The notes: generated from the letters alone by a model not told the origin. DNA of 20,991 nt from Candidatus Sabulitectum sp. (GCA_023145935.1 JAGLDB010000013.1:1-20991), one strand, 5' to 3'. Positions 7,390-15,402 are shown, counted from the first letter of the stretch. Numbers and translations are program-made.

Positions 7390-8150
7390 AAACACTTAAT
7401 CTCTTTGGTGCTGAAGGCAGGATGATGTACTGGAGCCTCCGCAGGTACATGTTCAACACCGTTGCAATGGTGGCTGTGCTGTTCCTTATTTTCATGGGAA
7501 TGTTCTGGGGAGTGAAGACCATTGGCGGCTCAGGGGTAACAGGTGATTCTCTGGACAGCATGCTGGTTGGCTACATTCTGTGGGTCAGCGCAATGCTTGC
7601 CCTTGGAAATACCGGTGGTGAAATACTAAGTGAGTCTCAGAGGGGAACCCTCGAGCAGCTATACCTTTCTCCGCTTGGTGCCCACCGTATCTTTTTCTTC
7701 CGGGCGATTGTCAATATTCTTTTCAACTTTATCATCATGACTATCATGCTCTACCTTTCCATGGCTGCCACAGGCAGGTGGATGACGATCAATCTACTCT
7801 ACCTTTACGGAATGGTTTTTCTGTCCACACTGTCATTGGTAGGGATCAGTTTTATGATGGGCGGGCTTGGTTTGATACACAAGAAGATAAGTTCAGTGAA
7901 CGGGATACTCTCATTCGGTCTGATAGGCCTGATGCTTCTTCCAACCTACCCCATAACACCGTATGCTTTTCTGCCATTCATCGCAGGAGCCGCAGCAGTA
8001 AGGAATCATATAGTGCTGGGTGCAAACTTCCCCGGATGGTGGTACCTGTTCATAGCCGCCAACAGCATTTTCTATATGGTTCTGGGGCTGATTGTTTTCA
8101 AGAAAATGGAGAAAAAGGCACGAAAACTGAATAAGATGAATCAGTACTAA
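7386..8150 (+). CDS. ABC-2 type transporter permease
   Basis: 254 residues with about six membrane helices. The family motif region NTGGEILSESQRGTLEQLYLSPLG is present between the first two helices (about residues 75-98), and the C-terminal half contains the helix pair around AAAVRNHIVLGANFPGWW. The ATG overlaps the ATPase stop (ATGA), so the two are translated together and form a complete half-transporter that would dimerise. A decayed copy of the VRNHIV...FPGWW segment lies downstream at 9380-9439, after the next gene. The exported substrate is unknown; the neighbouring secreted protein at 8311 has its own promoter, so linkage by function is only suggestive. Confidence 0.92.
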   Translation: MKTLNLFGAEGRMMYWSLRRYMFNTVAMVAVLFLIFMGMFWGVKTIGGSGVTGDSLDSMLVGYILWVSAMLALGNTGGEILSESQRGTLEQLYLSPLGAHRIFFFRAIVNILFNFIIMTIMLYLSMAATGRWMTINLLYLYGMVFLSTLSLVGISFMMGGLGLIHKKISSVNGILSFGLIGLMLLPTYPITPYAFLPFIAGAAAVRNHIVLGANFPGWWYLFIAANSIFYMVLGLIVFKKMEKKARKLNKMNQY

Positions 8151-8202
8151 ATAAGTGTTAAGCAGGTTTACCCACTCTGTGCCAGTTACAGCTGATGAAT
8201 AA

Positions 8203-8231
8203 TTGACCTTGGCTTGTTCTCAAGCTATAGT
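8203..8231 (+). promoter_or_regulatory. Strong sigma70-like promoter of the secreted protein gene
   Basis: TTGACC (8203-8208), 17-base spacer, TATAGT (8226-8231). It predicts a start near 8238 and a leader of roughly 70 bases before the GTG at 8311. Confidence 0.72.
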
Positions 8232-8310
8232 CTTAAGTTGTTGCGAGTAGTACTCATAAAGATATGGTAAATACTCGTGAGCAGGTATTCATCTCTTCAA
8301 GGGGGAAACT

Positions 8311-9357
8311 GTGATAACATTTCGTTCAGGTTTATTAATTTCATTTGTACTGGCTCTGTTAATTGTTCCTGCAGCCAATGGTGGGTTGTTTGCAGGTCTT
8401 CAGGGAGGGGCACCGCCCACTTATTTTTCGGAGCTTGACAGCTTTCCGGATGTGACCTGGGCACAACACTTCAGCTTCGATGTACTGGGTGCTGCAGCCA
8501 CCCCGGAGGACACCCTCTACCTTTGCAGCAGTGAATTCAACACAGACCTGTATAAGGCTACCTTAAATATGTCACCGGAATTTATTGCGGAAATCAGTGA
8601 GAGCATGCAGAGTCTGGCTTTTGGAAGAGATACGCTGTGGGGATTCTCCAACTTTGCTTCTGAAAAAGGTATCTACTCCATAGACACTCAGACTGGCCAG
8701 GCAACTCTTGAAATTGATACCTATACAGGAACAGGCTACAGATTCTTCGCACTGGGGTACAACCCTGTGGACGATATGCTTTACGGCTATACCGAGTATG
8801 GAACATCGGGTCTCTACTCTATTAACATTGATACCGGAGACATGGTGCAGATAGTTGGCACAATTCCTGCTACCAATGGTCAGGGGCGGGGCTTGGCAGT
8901 GGGCAATAATACTGTTTACCTCACTGCTACCAGAGGTGACGATGGAATTCCCTACTATGCATATGACCTTTCTCAGGGTACAAATGGAGATTGGGCGGAA
9001 TTTACAAATCCCTACCCCACCTACCACTCAACCGGTGGAGCCGCATGGTTATCAGATGCCGCAGGTATTGATGATCATAACAGTGCATCAGACGATGAAA
9101 ATCTTCTTTATCTATCCATCTCACCAAATCCTGTAATAGGATCTGCCTCCTTCGATTTTCAACTGCCTGTGGCTGGAACTGCAAACCTGACCATCTACGA
9201 TACATCAGGTCGAATCCAGTCAACTTTGATGAATGGTGCATTTGAAACTGGCTCAGGTGAGGCGTTATGGAATTCAGATCTGTCTTCTGGGATCTACATT
9301 GCAGTTCTCCGCTCTGGAACTCTCACCACATCGCAGGTATTTGTTCTGATGAAATAG
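8311..9357 (+). CDS. Secreted protein with Por/FlgD-like C-terminal sorting-type domain
   Basis: 348 residues, GTG start with AGGGGGAAA eight or so bases upstream. Signal peptide at 1-23 (core SFVLALLIVPAA). Residues about 35-250 have repeated short strands with aromatic and Gly/Asp turns (for example GIYSIDTQTGQATL and GLYSINIDTGDMVQI), which suggests a beta-propeller-like or beta-rich fold. From about 266 comes a typical C-terminal domain: LSISPNPVIGSASFDFQLP, LTIYDTSGRI, WNSDLSSGIYIAVLRSG and a final strand with VFVLMK. This tail is widespread in FCB-group bacteria, where it directs or anchors proteins through a type 9 secretion-like pathway, or resembles FlgD Ig-like repeats; which applies here is unknown. 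The ligand or enzyme role of the front part is not recognisable. Confidence 0.85.
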   Translation: MITFRSGLLISFVLALLIVPAANGGLFAGLQGGAPPTYFSELDSFPDVTWAQHFSFDVLGAAATPEDTLYLCSSEFNTDLYKATLNMSPEFIAEISESMQSLAFGRDTLWGFSNFASEKGIYSIDTQTGQATLEIDTYTGTGYRFFALGYNPVDDMLYGYTEYGTSGLYSINIDTGDMVQIVGTIPATNGQGRGLAVGNNTVYLTATRGDDGIPYYAYDLSQGTNGDWAEFTNPYPTYHSTGGAAWLSDAAGIDDHNSASDDENLLYLSISPNPVIGSASFDFQLPVAGTANLTIYDTSGRIQSTLMNGAFETGSGEALWNSDLSSGIYIAVLRSGTLTTSQVFVLMK

Positions 9358-9379
9358 AGCCGACAGCTATTTTGAGAGG

Positions 9380-9439
9380 GAAGTGGCCGCAGTACGAAAT
9401 CACATAGTGTATGTGGCCAGCTTCCCTGGATAGTGGTAA
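9380..9439 (+). pseudogene. Decayed fragment of an ABC-2 permease gene
   Basis: Aligned without gaps to 7988-8048 of the intact permease, about 44 of 60 bases match. The reading frame at 9389-9439 still spells AVRNHIV...SFPG, with synonymous changes (AGG/CGA, CAT/CAC, CCC/CCT), and then reads TAG-TGG-TAA where the intact gene has TGG-TGG-TAC. It is therefore a remnant of a related permease gene that diverged while coding and later died. Sequence on either side shows only faint further similarity (possibly 9493-9520). Confidence 0.6.
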
Positions 9440-9520
9440 TGAAAGATGGAGTAGACTACATTGAACACAACTCTAGTACTCGAGTTATCTCAGCAAACAG
9501 ATTCCTGAATGCATTTGTAT

Positions 9521-9548
9521 AACCCTGGAGAAATCGACCTCCAGGGTT
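9521..9548. terminator. Hairpin between convergent secreted-protein and cupin genes
   Basis: Perfect 10-bp inverted repeat AACCCTGGAG / CTCCAGGGTT with an 8-base loop, just beyond the cupin stop (9556, minus strand) and 160 bases after the + strand gene. No clear T-tract. It can end transcripts from both sides. Confidence 0.65.
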
Positions 9549-9555
9549 CATTGAT

Positions 9556-9891
9556 CTAATTGGGTATTGAGCAGAGAAAAACCAGAGGTTCATCGCCGGT
9601 GTTCACAAAACCGTGTTCCTCATTGGGAAGCACAAGAGCCACACTTCCCGCAGTGATGTCATGAATACCATGGTGATGTCTTATGTACCCGGTTCCGGAA
9701 AGCACATATATCTCGTGCTCCCAGTTGTGGGTGTGATAAGGAGTATTTCCTCCTGGCTCGATAACAAATTGCCTCATGATGAAATTAGGAGCGCCGTCCG
9801 CTGCAGAGACTAAAACTCGCTTACAGACACCCACAGTTCCTTCAGTATCGATCTTCTCAATTGATACATCTGTAAACCTGCGAACTATCAT
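9556..9891 (-). CDS. Small single-domain cupin protein
   Basis: 111 residues starting at 9891, with GAGG about six bases upstream; a longer in-frame start would run deep into the OsmC gene. A one-domain cupin: GGNTPYHTHNWEHEIYVLSGTG contains the metal-binding His53, His55 and Glu60, and LPNEEHGFVN supplies His93. The metal site looks complete, so a mononuclear metal (Fe, Mn, Ni or Zn) is expected. The family covers sugar isomerases, dioxygenases and binding proteins, and the substrate is not predictable. The ATG overlaps the OsmC stop by four bases, so the two are translated together, which hints at a role in redox or reactive-species handling. Confidence 0.88.
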   Translation of the reverse strand: MIVRRFTDVSIEKIDTEGTVGVCKRVLVSAADGAPNFIMRQFVIEPGGNTPYHTHNWEHEIYVLSGTGYIRHHHGIHDITAGSVALVLPNEEHGFVNTGDEPLVFLCSIPN

Positions 9892-10298
9892 GAGACCTCG
9901 GATTCCGTAAGAACCTCTAAGACAAAAACAGGAAGAGTCGCCTCTATGTGCTTTGCAACTGCGCATTGCTCGGCTGAACGGATCAGGGGTGCATGGTACT
10001 TCTGTGGAAATGCATCAGGAACAATAATGTTGATCTTTACCTTGCCGATCATTCTTTTTACCGGGTCAACTTCTGTGGACATGGTAAGAGATACATTCTC
10101 TGTTGACAAGCCGCGATGCTGACAAAAAGAAAGAACATAAATCCCCGCACAGGTTGCCATGGATGCAAGGAAAAGGGTGAAAGGTTCCGGTGCTGCTCCC
10201 TCTCCACCACCTTGAACAGCCTGGTCTGTTTCTATTGTGAAACCTTGAGTAACTGCATCCACTCTTTTCCCACCTGGGAATACTACTTTCATGTCCAT
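9888..10298 (-). CDS. OsmC/Ohr family peroxide-reductase-like protein
   Basis: 136 residues, start at 10298 with AGGAG ten bases upstream (a second ATG two codons later is possible). OsmC fold: N-terminal strands with FPGGKRVDA, a central helix bearing the first catalytic cysteine (Cys50 in SMATCAG) and the second helix with Cys112 (SAEQCAVAKH). Both cysteines used by OsmC/Ohr proteins for reducing organic hydroperoxides are present. The sequence PEPFTLFLASMATC is typical of the YhfA-like OsmC branch, which is less well characterised than Ohr. Cytoplasmic. It is the first gene of a two-gene unit with the cupin and overlaps it by four bases. Confidence 0.9.
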   Translation of the reverse strand: MDMKVVFPGGKRVDAVTQGFTIETDQAVQGGGEGAAPEPFTLFLASMATCAGIYVLSFCQHRGLSTENVSLTMSTEVDPVKRMIGKVKINIIVPDAFPQKYHAPLIRSAEQCAVAKHIEATLPVFVLEVLTESEVS

Positions 10299-10384
10299 CT
10301 TTAACCACTCCTGAATTTTAATATATGCAAAGGATCTGCTTCATCTCTGTTACATAACTATTGTCGGGTTAAAACACTAAGTGA

Positions 10385-10651
10385 TTACATAAGTTCCCTG
10401 GCAAAGACAAAAGCGATTACCAGTGCGAAAACAGCCACTACGCCAAGAATTGAAAGTATGCGTTTTCTCTTGATGCCCGATTGAAATTCTTCCGGAAATT
10501 CCTCAAGCGATATCTTCCCGCAAGTGGGACAGTTGTAGGATGCAGTAGAATTGGCGATTAGTAAACCAATCAGTCCTGCGTATCTTCCAATACTGCCTGT
10601 GTTCGATTTGTATACCTGCTGCTCATGACATCTGGGGCAAAGCTGTTTCAT
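10385..10651 (-). CDS. Zinc-ribbon membrane protein, small
   Basis: 88 residues with AAAGGAGAAA about ten bases before the ATG. Two CxxC pairs, CPRC (5-8) and CPTC (41-44), form a zinc ribbon; between them is a hydrophobic Gly-rich stretch (IGRYAGLIGLLIA) that may touch the membrane. A clear transmembrane helix lies at 65-84 after a basic KRKR, so the ribbon should be cytoplasmic and the short tail outside. Function unknown. It lies between the terminator of the VIT-VWA gene and the OsmC gene, 86 bases upstream of the latter, so a link to either is uncertain. Confidence 0.8.
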   Translation of the reverse strand: MKQLCPRCHEQQVYKSNTGSIGRYAGLIGLLIANSTASYNCPTCGKISLEEFPEEFQSGIKRKRILSILGVVAVFALVIAFVFARELM

Positions 10652-10691
10652 ACTTGTTTCTCCTTTTTCTTAAATTTCGAGCTAAAATACA

Positions 10692-10718
10692 AGGGGGTGA
10701 CCGTTCAGGCCACCCCCT
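10692..10718 (-). terminator. Hairpin terminator of the VIT-VWA gene
   Basis: AGGGGGTG-A-CC / GG-C-CACCCCCT: an 11-position stem with one A-C mismatch and a 5-base loop, 17 bases beyond the VWA stop. On the minus strand it is followed by TTGTATTTT, a moderate T-rich tail. Confidence 0.75.
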
Positions 10719-10734
10719 CTACAAGCAAGCTATT

Positions 10735-13047
10735 CTATGTGATGGTTATTGTTACCGTGGATGTTCCAACAGCGGCTCCCTGTATTGTCTCTCCAAGCAG
10801 GAAATTCTCCACTGTTTCAGCAACTTCATCTATCTCCACTGTATCTTCCCTGATTCGTATCCGGGTAATAACGCCAGAACTGTCTACTGTGATCTCGAAC
10901 ACGACCTCACCAGGGGCAAGAACGTCACCATTGGCATTCAGTTCAGTGATCAGATCGAGAATAACAGATCTGAACACCGATGGCCTTGCATCAAGGTAAT
11001 CACTGATACCACCAAGAGTTGCTGAATATGAAGGAATGTATTCAGATGCAATCTCATCACAGCATTCTTCTCTCTCAGTACTTACTGCCCCGTTCAAATG
11101 CTGCGCACCGCCACCGCCGCCATACCCAACAGGAGAAGGAGAAGCTGTTCTGAACATAGTAGACGAGGAGCCGGATTGAACAACACCAGGACTACCGAAA
11201 ATACCCGAATAGCTCACGCCCTCCGGCATGTTCACTGGAATTCCAATGGTTTCAGGATTGCTTCCATCTGTTCTTTCATAACTGTCCACTGCTACAAAGG
11301 CAGTCTGTTCGCACAACACAGAATAATCAAGAGACACTCCTATGATCTGTTCAAGAAGACCATCCGCCGGTTTCCCTCTGTAGCCGGAATCAAGCACAAG
11401 ACGGTTAAGATGGTGGATCTTCTGCCTGGCCCAAAGTCTGTCAGCCGCCTCAGATCCCCCACGCGAAACAAGCCTTACATCAACCGTTCTTTCCCAGTGT
11501 CTGCCATTCAGGGTTCCTGTGATGGTTATTTCGTCCCTGCCTGGCTCATCGTAACGACCAACCACAACCAGCGGCTCTCCGTCGTAAAGGTCACGAATCT
11601 CTCGGGGGTACACTTCTGTAACATCAAGATTTCCCCAGTCTATCTCTATGTTTACCAGGTAGGGGCTGTTTATCTTGTTGTAAACATCCTCCACTGCAGT
11701 CTTGGGATCCTGATCAAGCCCCACGTATACAGCGTAGCCTCTGCCCTCTTCAGCAAGACCTTCAATAAGATACCTGTTTACGCTTGACCCCACACCAATG
11801 CTGAACAGCCTTGTGTGCTGGCCAAGGGTCGTTCTAAGCTCTGAAAGAATCTCAGCTTCGTTTCCTATGTAGCCGTCGGTGAGGAAAATGATGTATCGCA
11901 TTCTTTCAGGGTCTTCAGGGTATCCAACACAAGCCCTAACACCCTCGATCATCATAGTTCCACCCATGCCGGACATGGAATTAATGTAGTCGATCCCCCG
12001 CCTGACATTTGCAGAAGTATTTTCCATTGGTTCACTGCTCATGGAGCTTGCAGTCTCACTGAATCTCATTATCTGGAAGGAATCATCAGGGTTCATCCCA
12101 CGAACAAACTGTCTTACAGTTTCCTTTGCCACTTCCATTGGCTGACCGCTCATTGATCCGGAGTTGTCCACCACAAAGAATATCTCTTTAGGTGCAATAT
12201 GACCGGGATCAACATCAGCATCAGGCTCAAGCATAAGCATGAAGTGCCCACCCATTTCCCCGTTGTGGGAAACAACCCCGGTTCCAATATCATTTCCTGC
12301 GGTTCTGTAGGTGAATACAAAATCTCTGTTAGGGATCTCATGTTCTCTGCTCAGCTCTACAACCAGCCTGTCATCCCCCTGTATCTCGGTGCTGACTGCA
12401 TGATTCAGGGATTCAAATTCCCGGATAGGAAAACCGGGGTCAAGGGTCAACGAGAGTTCGATGTCATATCCGCTTCTGGTATCTTCAAGTACGATCTCAG
12501 GTGTTATGCGATCCACATCCGAAACACCATCGGGGCTGAAACGGGGACCAACAACCATAGGGTAAACCACTTCCCATGCACCATCATTGTAATCCACAGG
12601 AGCAGCGTACATTATCTCGATCACAATATCATCACCGGGAAGAATGTTTCCAACTGTCTGGGTGAAGATGTTAGGTCTTTCCTGCTCCAGCAGAGCAGCA
12701 GTTCTGCCCTGACTGATGGCCTCCTGATAAATTCTCTGGGCCTCCTGTCTCTCCTTGATCTCGCCTTCAATTCTTCTGTCTCCTATTTCCATATCCATGC
12801 TGTATACAGCACCGCTCTCCGGCAGCGGAAACACATACACTGCTTCTATGGGATACGAATACGGATTACCGTAGACCTGTCTTACAGTAACCAGTTGTAT
12901 GGAACCATCCACTGTTATGTGAGCCTCTGTATGCTCCAGTGGAAGATCAGAAACAATTCCATCTTCATCCATAACTATCATCCTGGAATAATCGTCTGAA
13001 GGCATCACCATCAGAAGCGCGCTCAAGCCAAGTACTGCACCAATCAT
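10735..13047 (-). CDS. VIT-VWA domain protein with TonB/AgmX-like C-terminus
   Basis: 770 residues, with AAAGGAGAGA before the ATG. A short hydrophobic N-terminus (2-15) acts as signal peptide or anchor. A VIT domain spans about 37-165 (YPIEAVYVFPLPESGAVY, then EGEIKERQEAQRIYQEA and NIFTQTVGNILPGD). A von Willebrand A domain spans about 287-450 with an intact MIDAS: DNSGS (Asp294, Ser296, Ser298), Thr364 and Asp391. A Gly-rich linker (YGGGGGAQ) leads to a C-terminal ~90-residue region whose GEVVFEITVDSSGVITRIRI pattern resembles the AgmX/TonB C-terminal fold. VIT-VWA proteins, related to inter-alpha-trypsin inhibitor heavy chains, bind other proteins through a divalent metal. No LPXTG motif, so it is not a sortase substrate. 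Probably periplasmic or envelope-bound. Monocistronic, ended by the hairpin at 10692-10718. Confidence 0.9.
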   Translation of the reverse strand: MIGAVLGLSALLMVMPSDDYSRMIVMDEDGIVSDLPLEHTEAHITVDGSIQLVTVRQVYGNPYSYPIEAVYVFPLPESGAVYSMDMEIGDRRIEGEIKERQEAQRIYQEAISQGRTAALLEQERPNIFTQTVGNILPGDDIVIEIMYAAPVDYNDGAWEVVYPMVVGPRFSPDGVSDVDRITPEIVLEDTRSGYDIELSLTLDPGFPIREFESLNHAVSTEIQGDDRLVVELSREHEIPNRDFVFTYRTAGNDIGTGVVSHNGEMGGHFMLMLEPDADVDPGHIAPKEIFFVVDNSGSMSGQPMEVAKETVRQFVRGMNPDDSFQIMRFSETASSMSSEPMENTSANVRRGIDYINSMSGMGGTMMIEGVRACVGYPEDPERMRYIIFLTDGYIGNEAEILSELRTTLGQHTRLFSIGVGSSVNRYLIEGLAEEGRGYAVYVGLDQDPKTAVEDVYNKINSPYLVNIEIDWGNLDVTEVYPREIRDLYDGEPLVVVGRYDEPGRDEITITGTLNGRHWERTVDVRLVSRGGSEAADRLWARQKIHHLNRLVLDSGYRGKPADGLLEQIIGVSLDYSVLCEQTAFVAVDSYERTDGSNPETIGIPVNMPEGVSYSGIFGSPGVVQSGSSSTMFRTASPSPVGYGGGGGAQHLNGAVSTEREECCDEIASEYIPSYSATLGGISDYLDARPSVFRSVILDLITELNANGDVLAPGEVVFEITVDSSGVITRIRIREDTVEIDEVAETVENFLLGETIQGAAVGTSTVTITIT

Positions 13048-13135
13048 TGTTCTCTCCTTTCAAGAGTTGAACCATTTATGATGATGTTACCCCGCTGACG
13101 GTGATATATTCCTGAAAACCTGGAAAGGACTTTTC

Positions 13136-13333
13136 ATGATCACTGTAAACGAAGACAAACTGGAGTGGCATCACGGAATGACCATCCGGGATATACTGAA
13201 TGCAAAGAACTACAAATTCAAAATGCTTGTAACGAAGATAAACGGCACCCTTGTAAAGCGCGTTGACTATGACACAACAACAGTTCCGGATCAGGCTGAT
13301 GTAAAAGTAATACATCTTATATCCGGTGGCTAA
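13136..13333 (+). CDS. thiS: ThiS-like sulfur carrier protein
   Basis: 65 residues, preceded by GGAAAGGAC. It has the beta-grasp (ubiquitin-like) layout of ThiS/MoaD: MITVNEDKLEW, a helix with MTIRDILNA, then LVTKINGTLVKR, DVKVIHLISGG. The C-terminal Gly-Gly needed for adenylation and thiocarboxylate formation is intact. ThiS normally donates sulfur for the thiazole of thiamine with ThiF/ThiG, but none of those genes is in the window. Similar solitary carriers serve tungsten or molybdenum cofactor, cysteine or tRNA thiolation, so the pathway is not fixed. It ends three bases before the next ATG, which points to translational coupling with the EamA transporter. Confidence 0.85.
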   Translation: MITVNEDKLEWHHGMTIRDILNAKNYKFKMLVTKINGTLVKRVDYDTTTVPDQADVKVIHLISGG

Positions 13334-13336
13334 ACC

Positions 13337-14185
13337 ATGAATTCTTCCAGATCTGCCCGTTTTCTGCTTCTTGTCACAGCTGCTATCTGGGGTTTTGCCT
13401 TTGTAGCCCAGCGAGCAGGCATGGATCACATGGGACCCATGGTTTTCAACACCATAAGGTTCGGCCTGGGTTCGATCATCCTGTATCCCATATTCAGAAA
13501 GCACATAAACCGGAGATACCTAAAACAGGCTGTTTTCGCCGGTTCAATCCTCTTTGTGGGAGCTGCCCTGCAACAGTGGGGAGTTGTTTACACAACGGCT
13601 GGTAAAGCTGGTTTCATCACAGGCTTGTACATAGTTTTTGTTCCTCTACTAGGTATTCTTACAGGTTACAGAGAGGGGAGAAAGCTCTGGGCAGGCATCG
13701 TTCTATCTCTTGCCGGACTCTGGTTGCTAAGCTTTTCGCAAGGGCTTAAATCAGTTAATCCCGGGGACATTCTGGTGCTGGCAGGTGCTGTAATGTGGGC
13801 AATTCATGTAAGACTGATAGGCAGATATGCCCAAAGATATCATGCAGGGGGTTTTGCCGTGATTCAGTTCTCTACAGTTACAATTCTCAGTGCGGTAACA
13901 GTTCTTGTACTCAGAGAATCGTGGGGAGGAATTACAGAAGGCTGGCTTCCTCTGGCCTACAGCGGCTTCCTTTCAGTTGGAATAGCATTCACCATTCAGA
14001 TCTTCGCACAGAAAAAGGTCAAGCCTGCCCCTGCTGCAATGATAATGAGTCTGGAAGCTGTATTCGCAGCAATTGGAGGCTGTTTCATTCTAAATGAAAC
14101 CCTCACTACCCCTGAACTTGCAGGAACTGCACTGATGTTTACAGGAATGATAATTGCCCAGCTGCCTGGTAGAAAAAAACCCTGA
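13337..14185 (+). CDS. EamA/DMT family transporter
   Basis: 282 residues with ten predicted membrane helices in two EamA repeats: the first starts SARFLLLVTAAIWGFAFVAQ, the second around NPGDILVLAGAVMWAIHVRLIGRY, with the typical LEAVFAAIGGCFILNETLT and LAGTALMFTGMIIAQ at the end. Members export or import small metabolites such as amino acids or purines; the substrate cannot be read. The start at 13337 has only a weak GGTGG site and lies three bases after the thiS stop, so it depends on translation of thiS. The protein sits in the inner membrane. The pairing of a sulfur carrier and a metabolite exporter is unusual. Confidence 0.92.
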   Translation: MNSSRSARFLLLVTAAIWGFAFVAQRAGMDHMGPMVFNTIRFGLGSIILYPIFRKHINRRYLKQAVFAGSILFVGAALQQWGVVYTTAGKAGFITGLYIVFVPLLGILTGYREGRKLWAGIVLSLAGLWLLSFSQGLKSVNPGDILVLAGAVMWAIHVRLIGRYAQRYHAGGFAVIQFSTVTILSAVTVLVLRESWGGITEGWLPLAYSGFLSVGIAFTIQIFAQKKVKPAPAAMIMSLEAVFAAIGGCFILNETLTTPELAGTALMFTGMIIAQLPGRKKP

Positions 14186-14220
14186 CCATTTCCAGTGAAC
14201 AACTACCAGCAATCATAAAC

Positions 14221-14250
14221 TTGACATTCCAATTCCGATTTTAGCTATTT
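14221..14250 (+). promoter_or_regulatory. Possible promoter for a short-leader or leaderless glycosyltransferase mRNA
   Basis: TTGACA at 14221-14226 is a perfect -35; candidate -10 hexamers near 14244-14250 (GCTATT, CTATTT) are weak. The ATG at 14256 would lie at or within a few bases of the start site, and no ribosome-binding sequence is visible. Confidence 0.3.
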
Positions 14251-14255
14251 GTATC

Positions 14256-15359
14256 ATGGCAAAGATAATTTACAGCTTATCCGGAGAAGGTTCAGGGCAT
14301 TCCTCCCGTTCCCGGGAAATGATAACTCACCTTCTAAAAATGGGACATACAGTAAAAGTAGCCAGTTACAACCGGGGTTACAGCAATCTGAAAGATGATT
14401 TCGATGTACTGGAAATCGAAGGATTCTCAATTATCAGCGAGGATAACAAAGTATCTATCGGTAAAACCTTTGCCCAGAATTTCAATACAATTCTGGACAG
14501 ATATGAAGCATTCAATATTCTTAAGAAGAAGTATTTTAGGGAATTCAAGCCTGACTGCGTAATAACCGATTTTGAACCCATGGCGGCTTATCTGGCCAAC
14601 GAGCTGGATGTACCGCTGATAACCATCGATAATCAACACCGTATGCGCTACATGGATTTTCCCTGTCCACTGGAATGGAAAGCTGAAGCAATATTTATTG
14701 AGAATCTGATCCGGGCAATGATCCCCCGCCCTTGTATTTCCCTGGTAACCACTTTTTATTTTGGTGACAAACGCAACAATAGAACCTATCTGTTTCCGCC
14801 GATTCTCAGGCAGTCGGTTCTTGAAGCTAAACCTTCTGCAGGAAATTACATTCTAGTCTACGCAACACAGGAATATGATTCTTTGATCGAATACTTGAAA
14901 ACCTATAAGAGGGAAAACTTTGTTCTCTATGGTTTCAATAAAGATATGATCGAAGAAAATCTTACTTTCAAATCGTTCAGCCGGGTAGGTTTCCTGGATG
15001 ATCTAAAAGGATGCAAAGCAGTAATTGCTACTGCGGGTTTTACTTTAATGACAGAATCTTTCTACCTTGGGAAACCATTTCTTGCATTACCCATGAAAGG
15101 GCAATTTGAACAGGTCTTAAATGGCTTAATGCTCGAGGAATTGGAATACGGTAAATGTGTACTGGATCTGGAGAGAAACAACATCTCTGCTTTCCTCTAC
15201 GATATTCCTGAATACACGGAAAACTTAGAATCATATGAACACAAAGATAACAGTGCAATTACTGAAATGCTGGATTTTATCCTGGCAAACGACTGTAAGG
15301 TTCTACAAGACTTTCATGAGAAACGCAGAACAATATTTCATATTGATGATAAGCAATGA
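14256..15359 (+). CDS. MJ1255-type (GT28-like) glycosyltransferase
   Basis: 367 residues. The N-terminus MAKIIYSLSGEGSGHSSRSREM has the Gly-rich loop and His-Ser-Arg of the GT-B fold used by MurG-like and MJ1255/VC2487-type glycosyltransferases. The acceptor half includes DCVITDFEPMAAYLA and ITIDNQHRM; the nucleotide-sugar half includes VGFLDDLKGCKAVIATAGFTLMTESFYLGKPFLALPMKGQFEQVLNG, which holds the donor-binding Gly-x-Thr and Glu of the family. It transfers a sugar from a nucleotide donor, probably to a lipid or surface glycan, at the cytoplasmic face. No other glycan genes are adjacent. No ribosome-binding sequence precedes the ATG. More AT-rich and lysine-rich than its neighbours, which may indicate a different origin. 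Confidence 0.85.
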   Translation: MAKIIYSLSGEGSGHSSRSREMITHLLKMGHTVKVASYNRGYSNLKDDFDVLEIEGFSIISEDNKVSIGKTFAQNFNTILDRYEAFNILKKKYFREFKPDCVITDFEPMAAYLANELDVPLITIDNQHRMRYMDFPCPLEWKAEAIFIENLIRAMIPRPCISLVTTFYFGDKRNNRTYLFPPILRQSVLEAKPSAGNYILVYATQEYDSLIEYLKTYKRENFVLYGFNKDMIEENLTFKSFSRVGFLDDLKGCKAVIATAGFTLMTESFYLGKPFLALPMKGQFEQVLNGLMLEELEYGKCVLDLERNNISAFLYDIPEYTENLESYEHKDNSAITEMLDFILANDCKVLQDFHEKRRTIFHIDDKQ

Positions 15360-15402
15360 AATACCATTGTATATCCAGTAAAACCTGACAGTTGTAAGTG
15401 TC

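Noticed and set aside
11098..11787. 229-codon open frame on the plus strand
   Set aside because: Opposite-strand shadow of the VIT-VWA gene; basic, low-complexity translation.
12199..12999. 266-codon open frame on the plus strand
   Set aside because: Lies wholly inside the VIT-VWA gene on the other strand, with no ribosome site and no recognisable domain.
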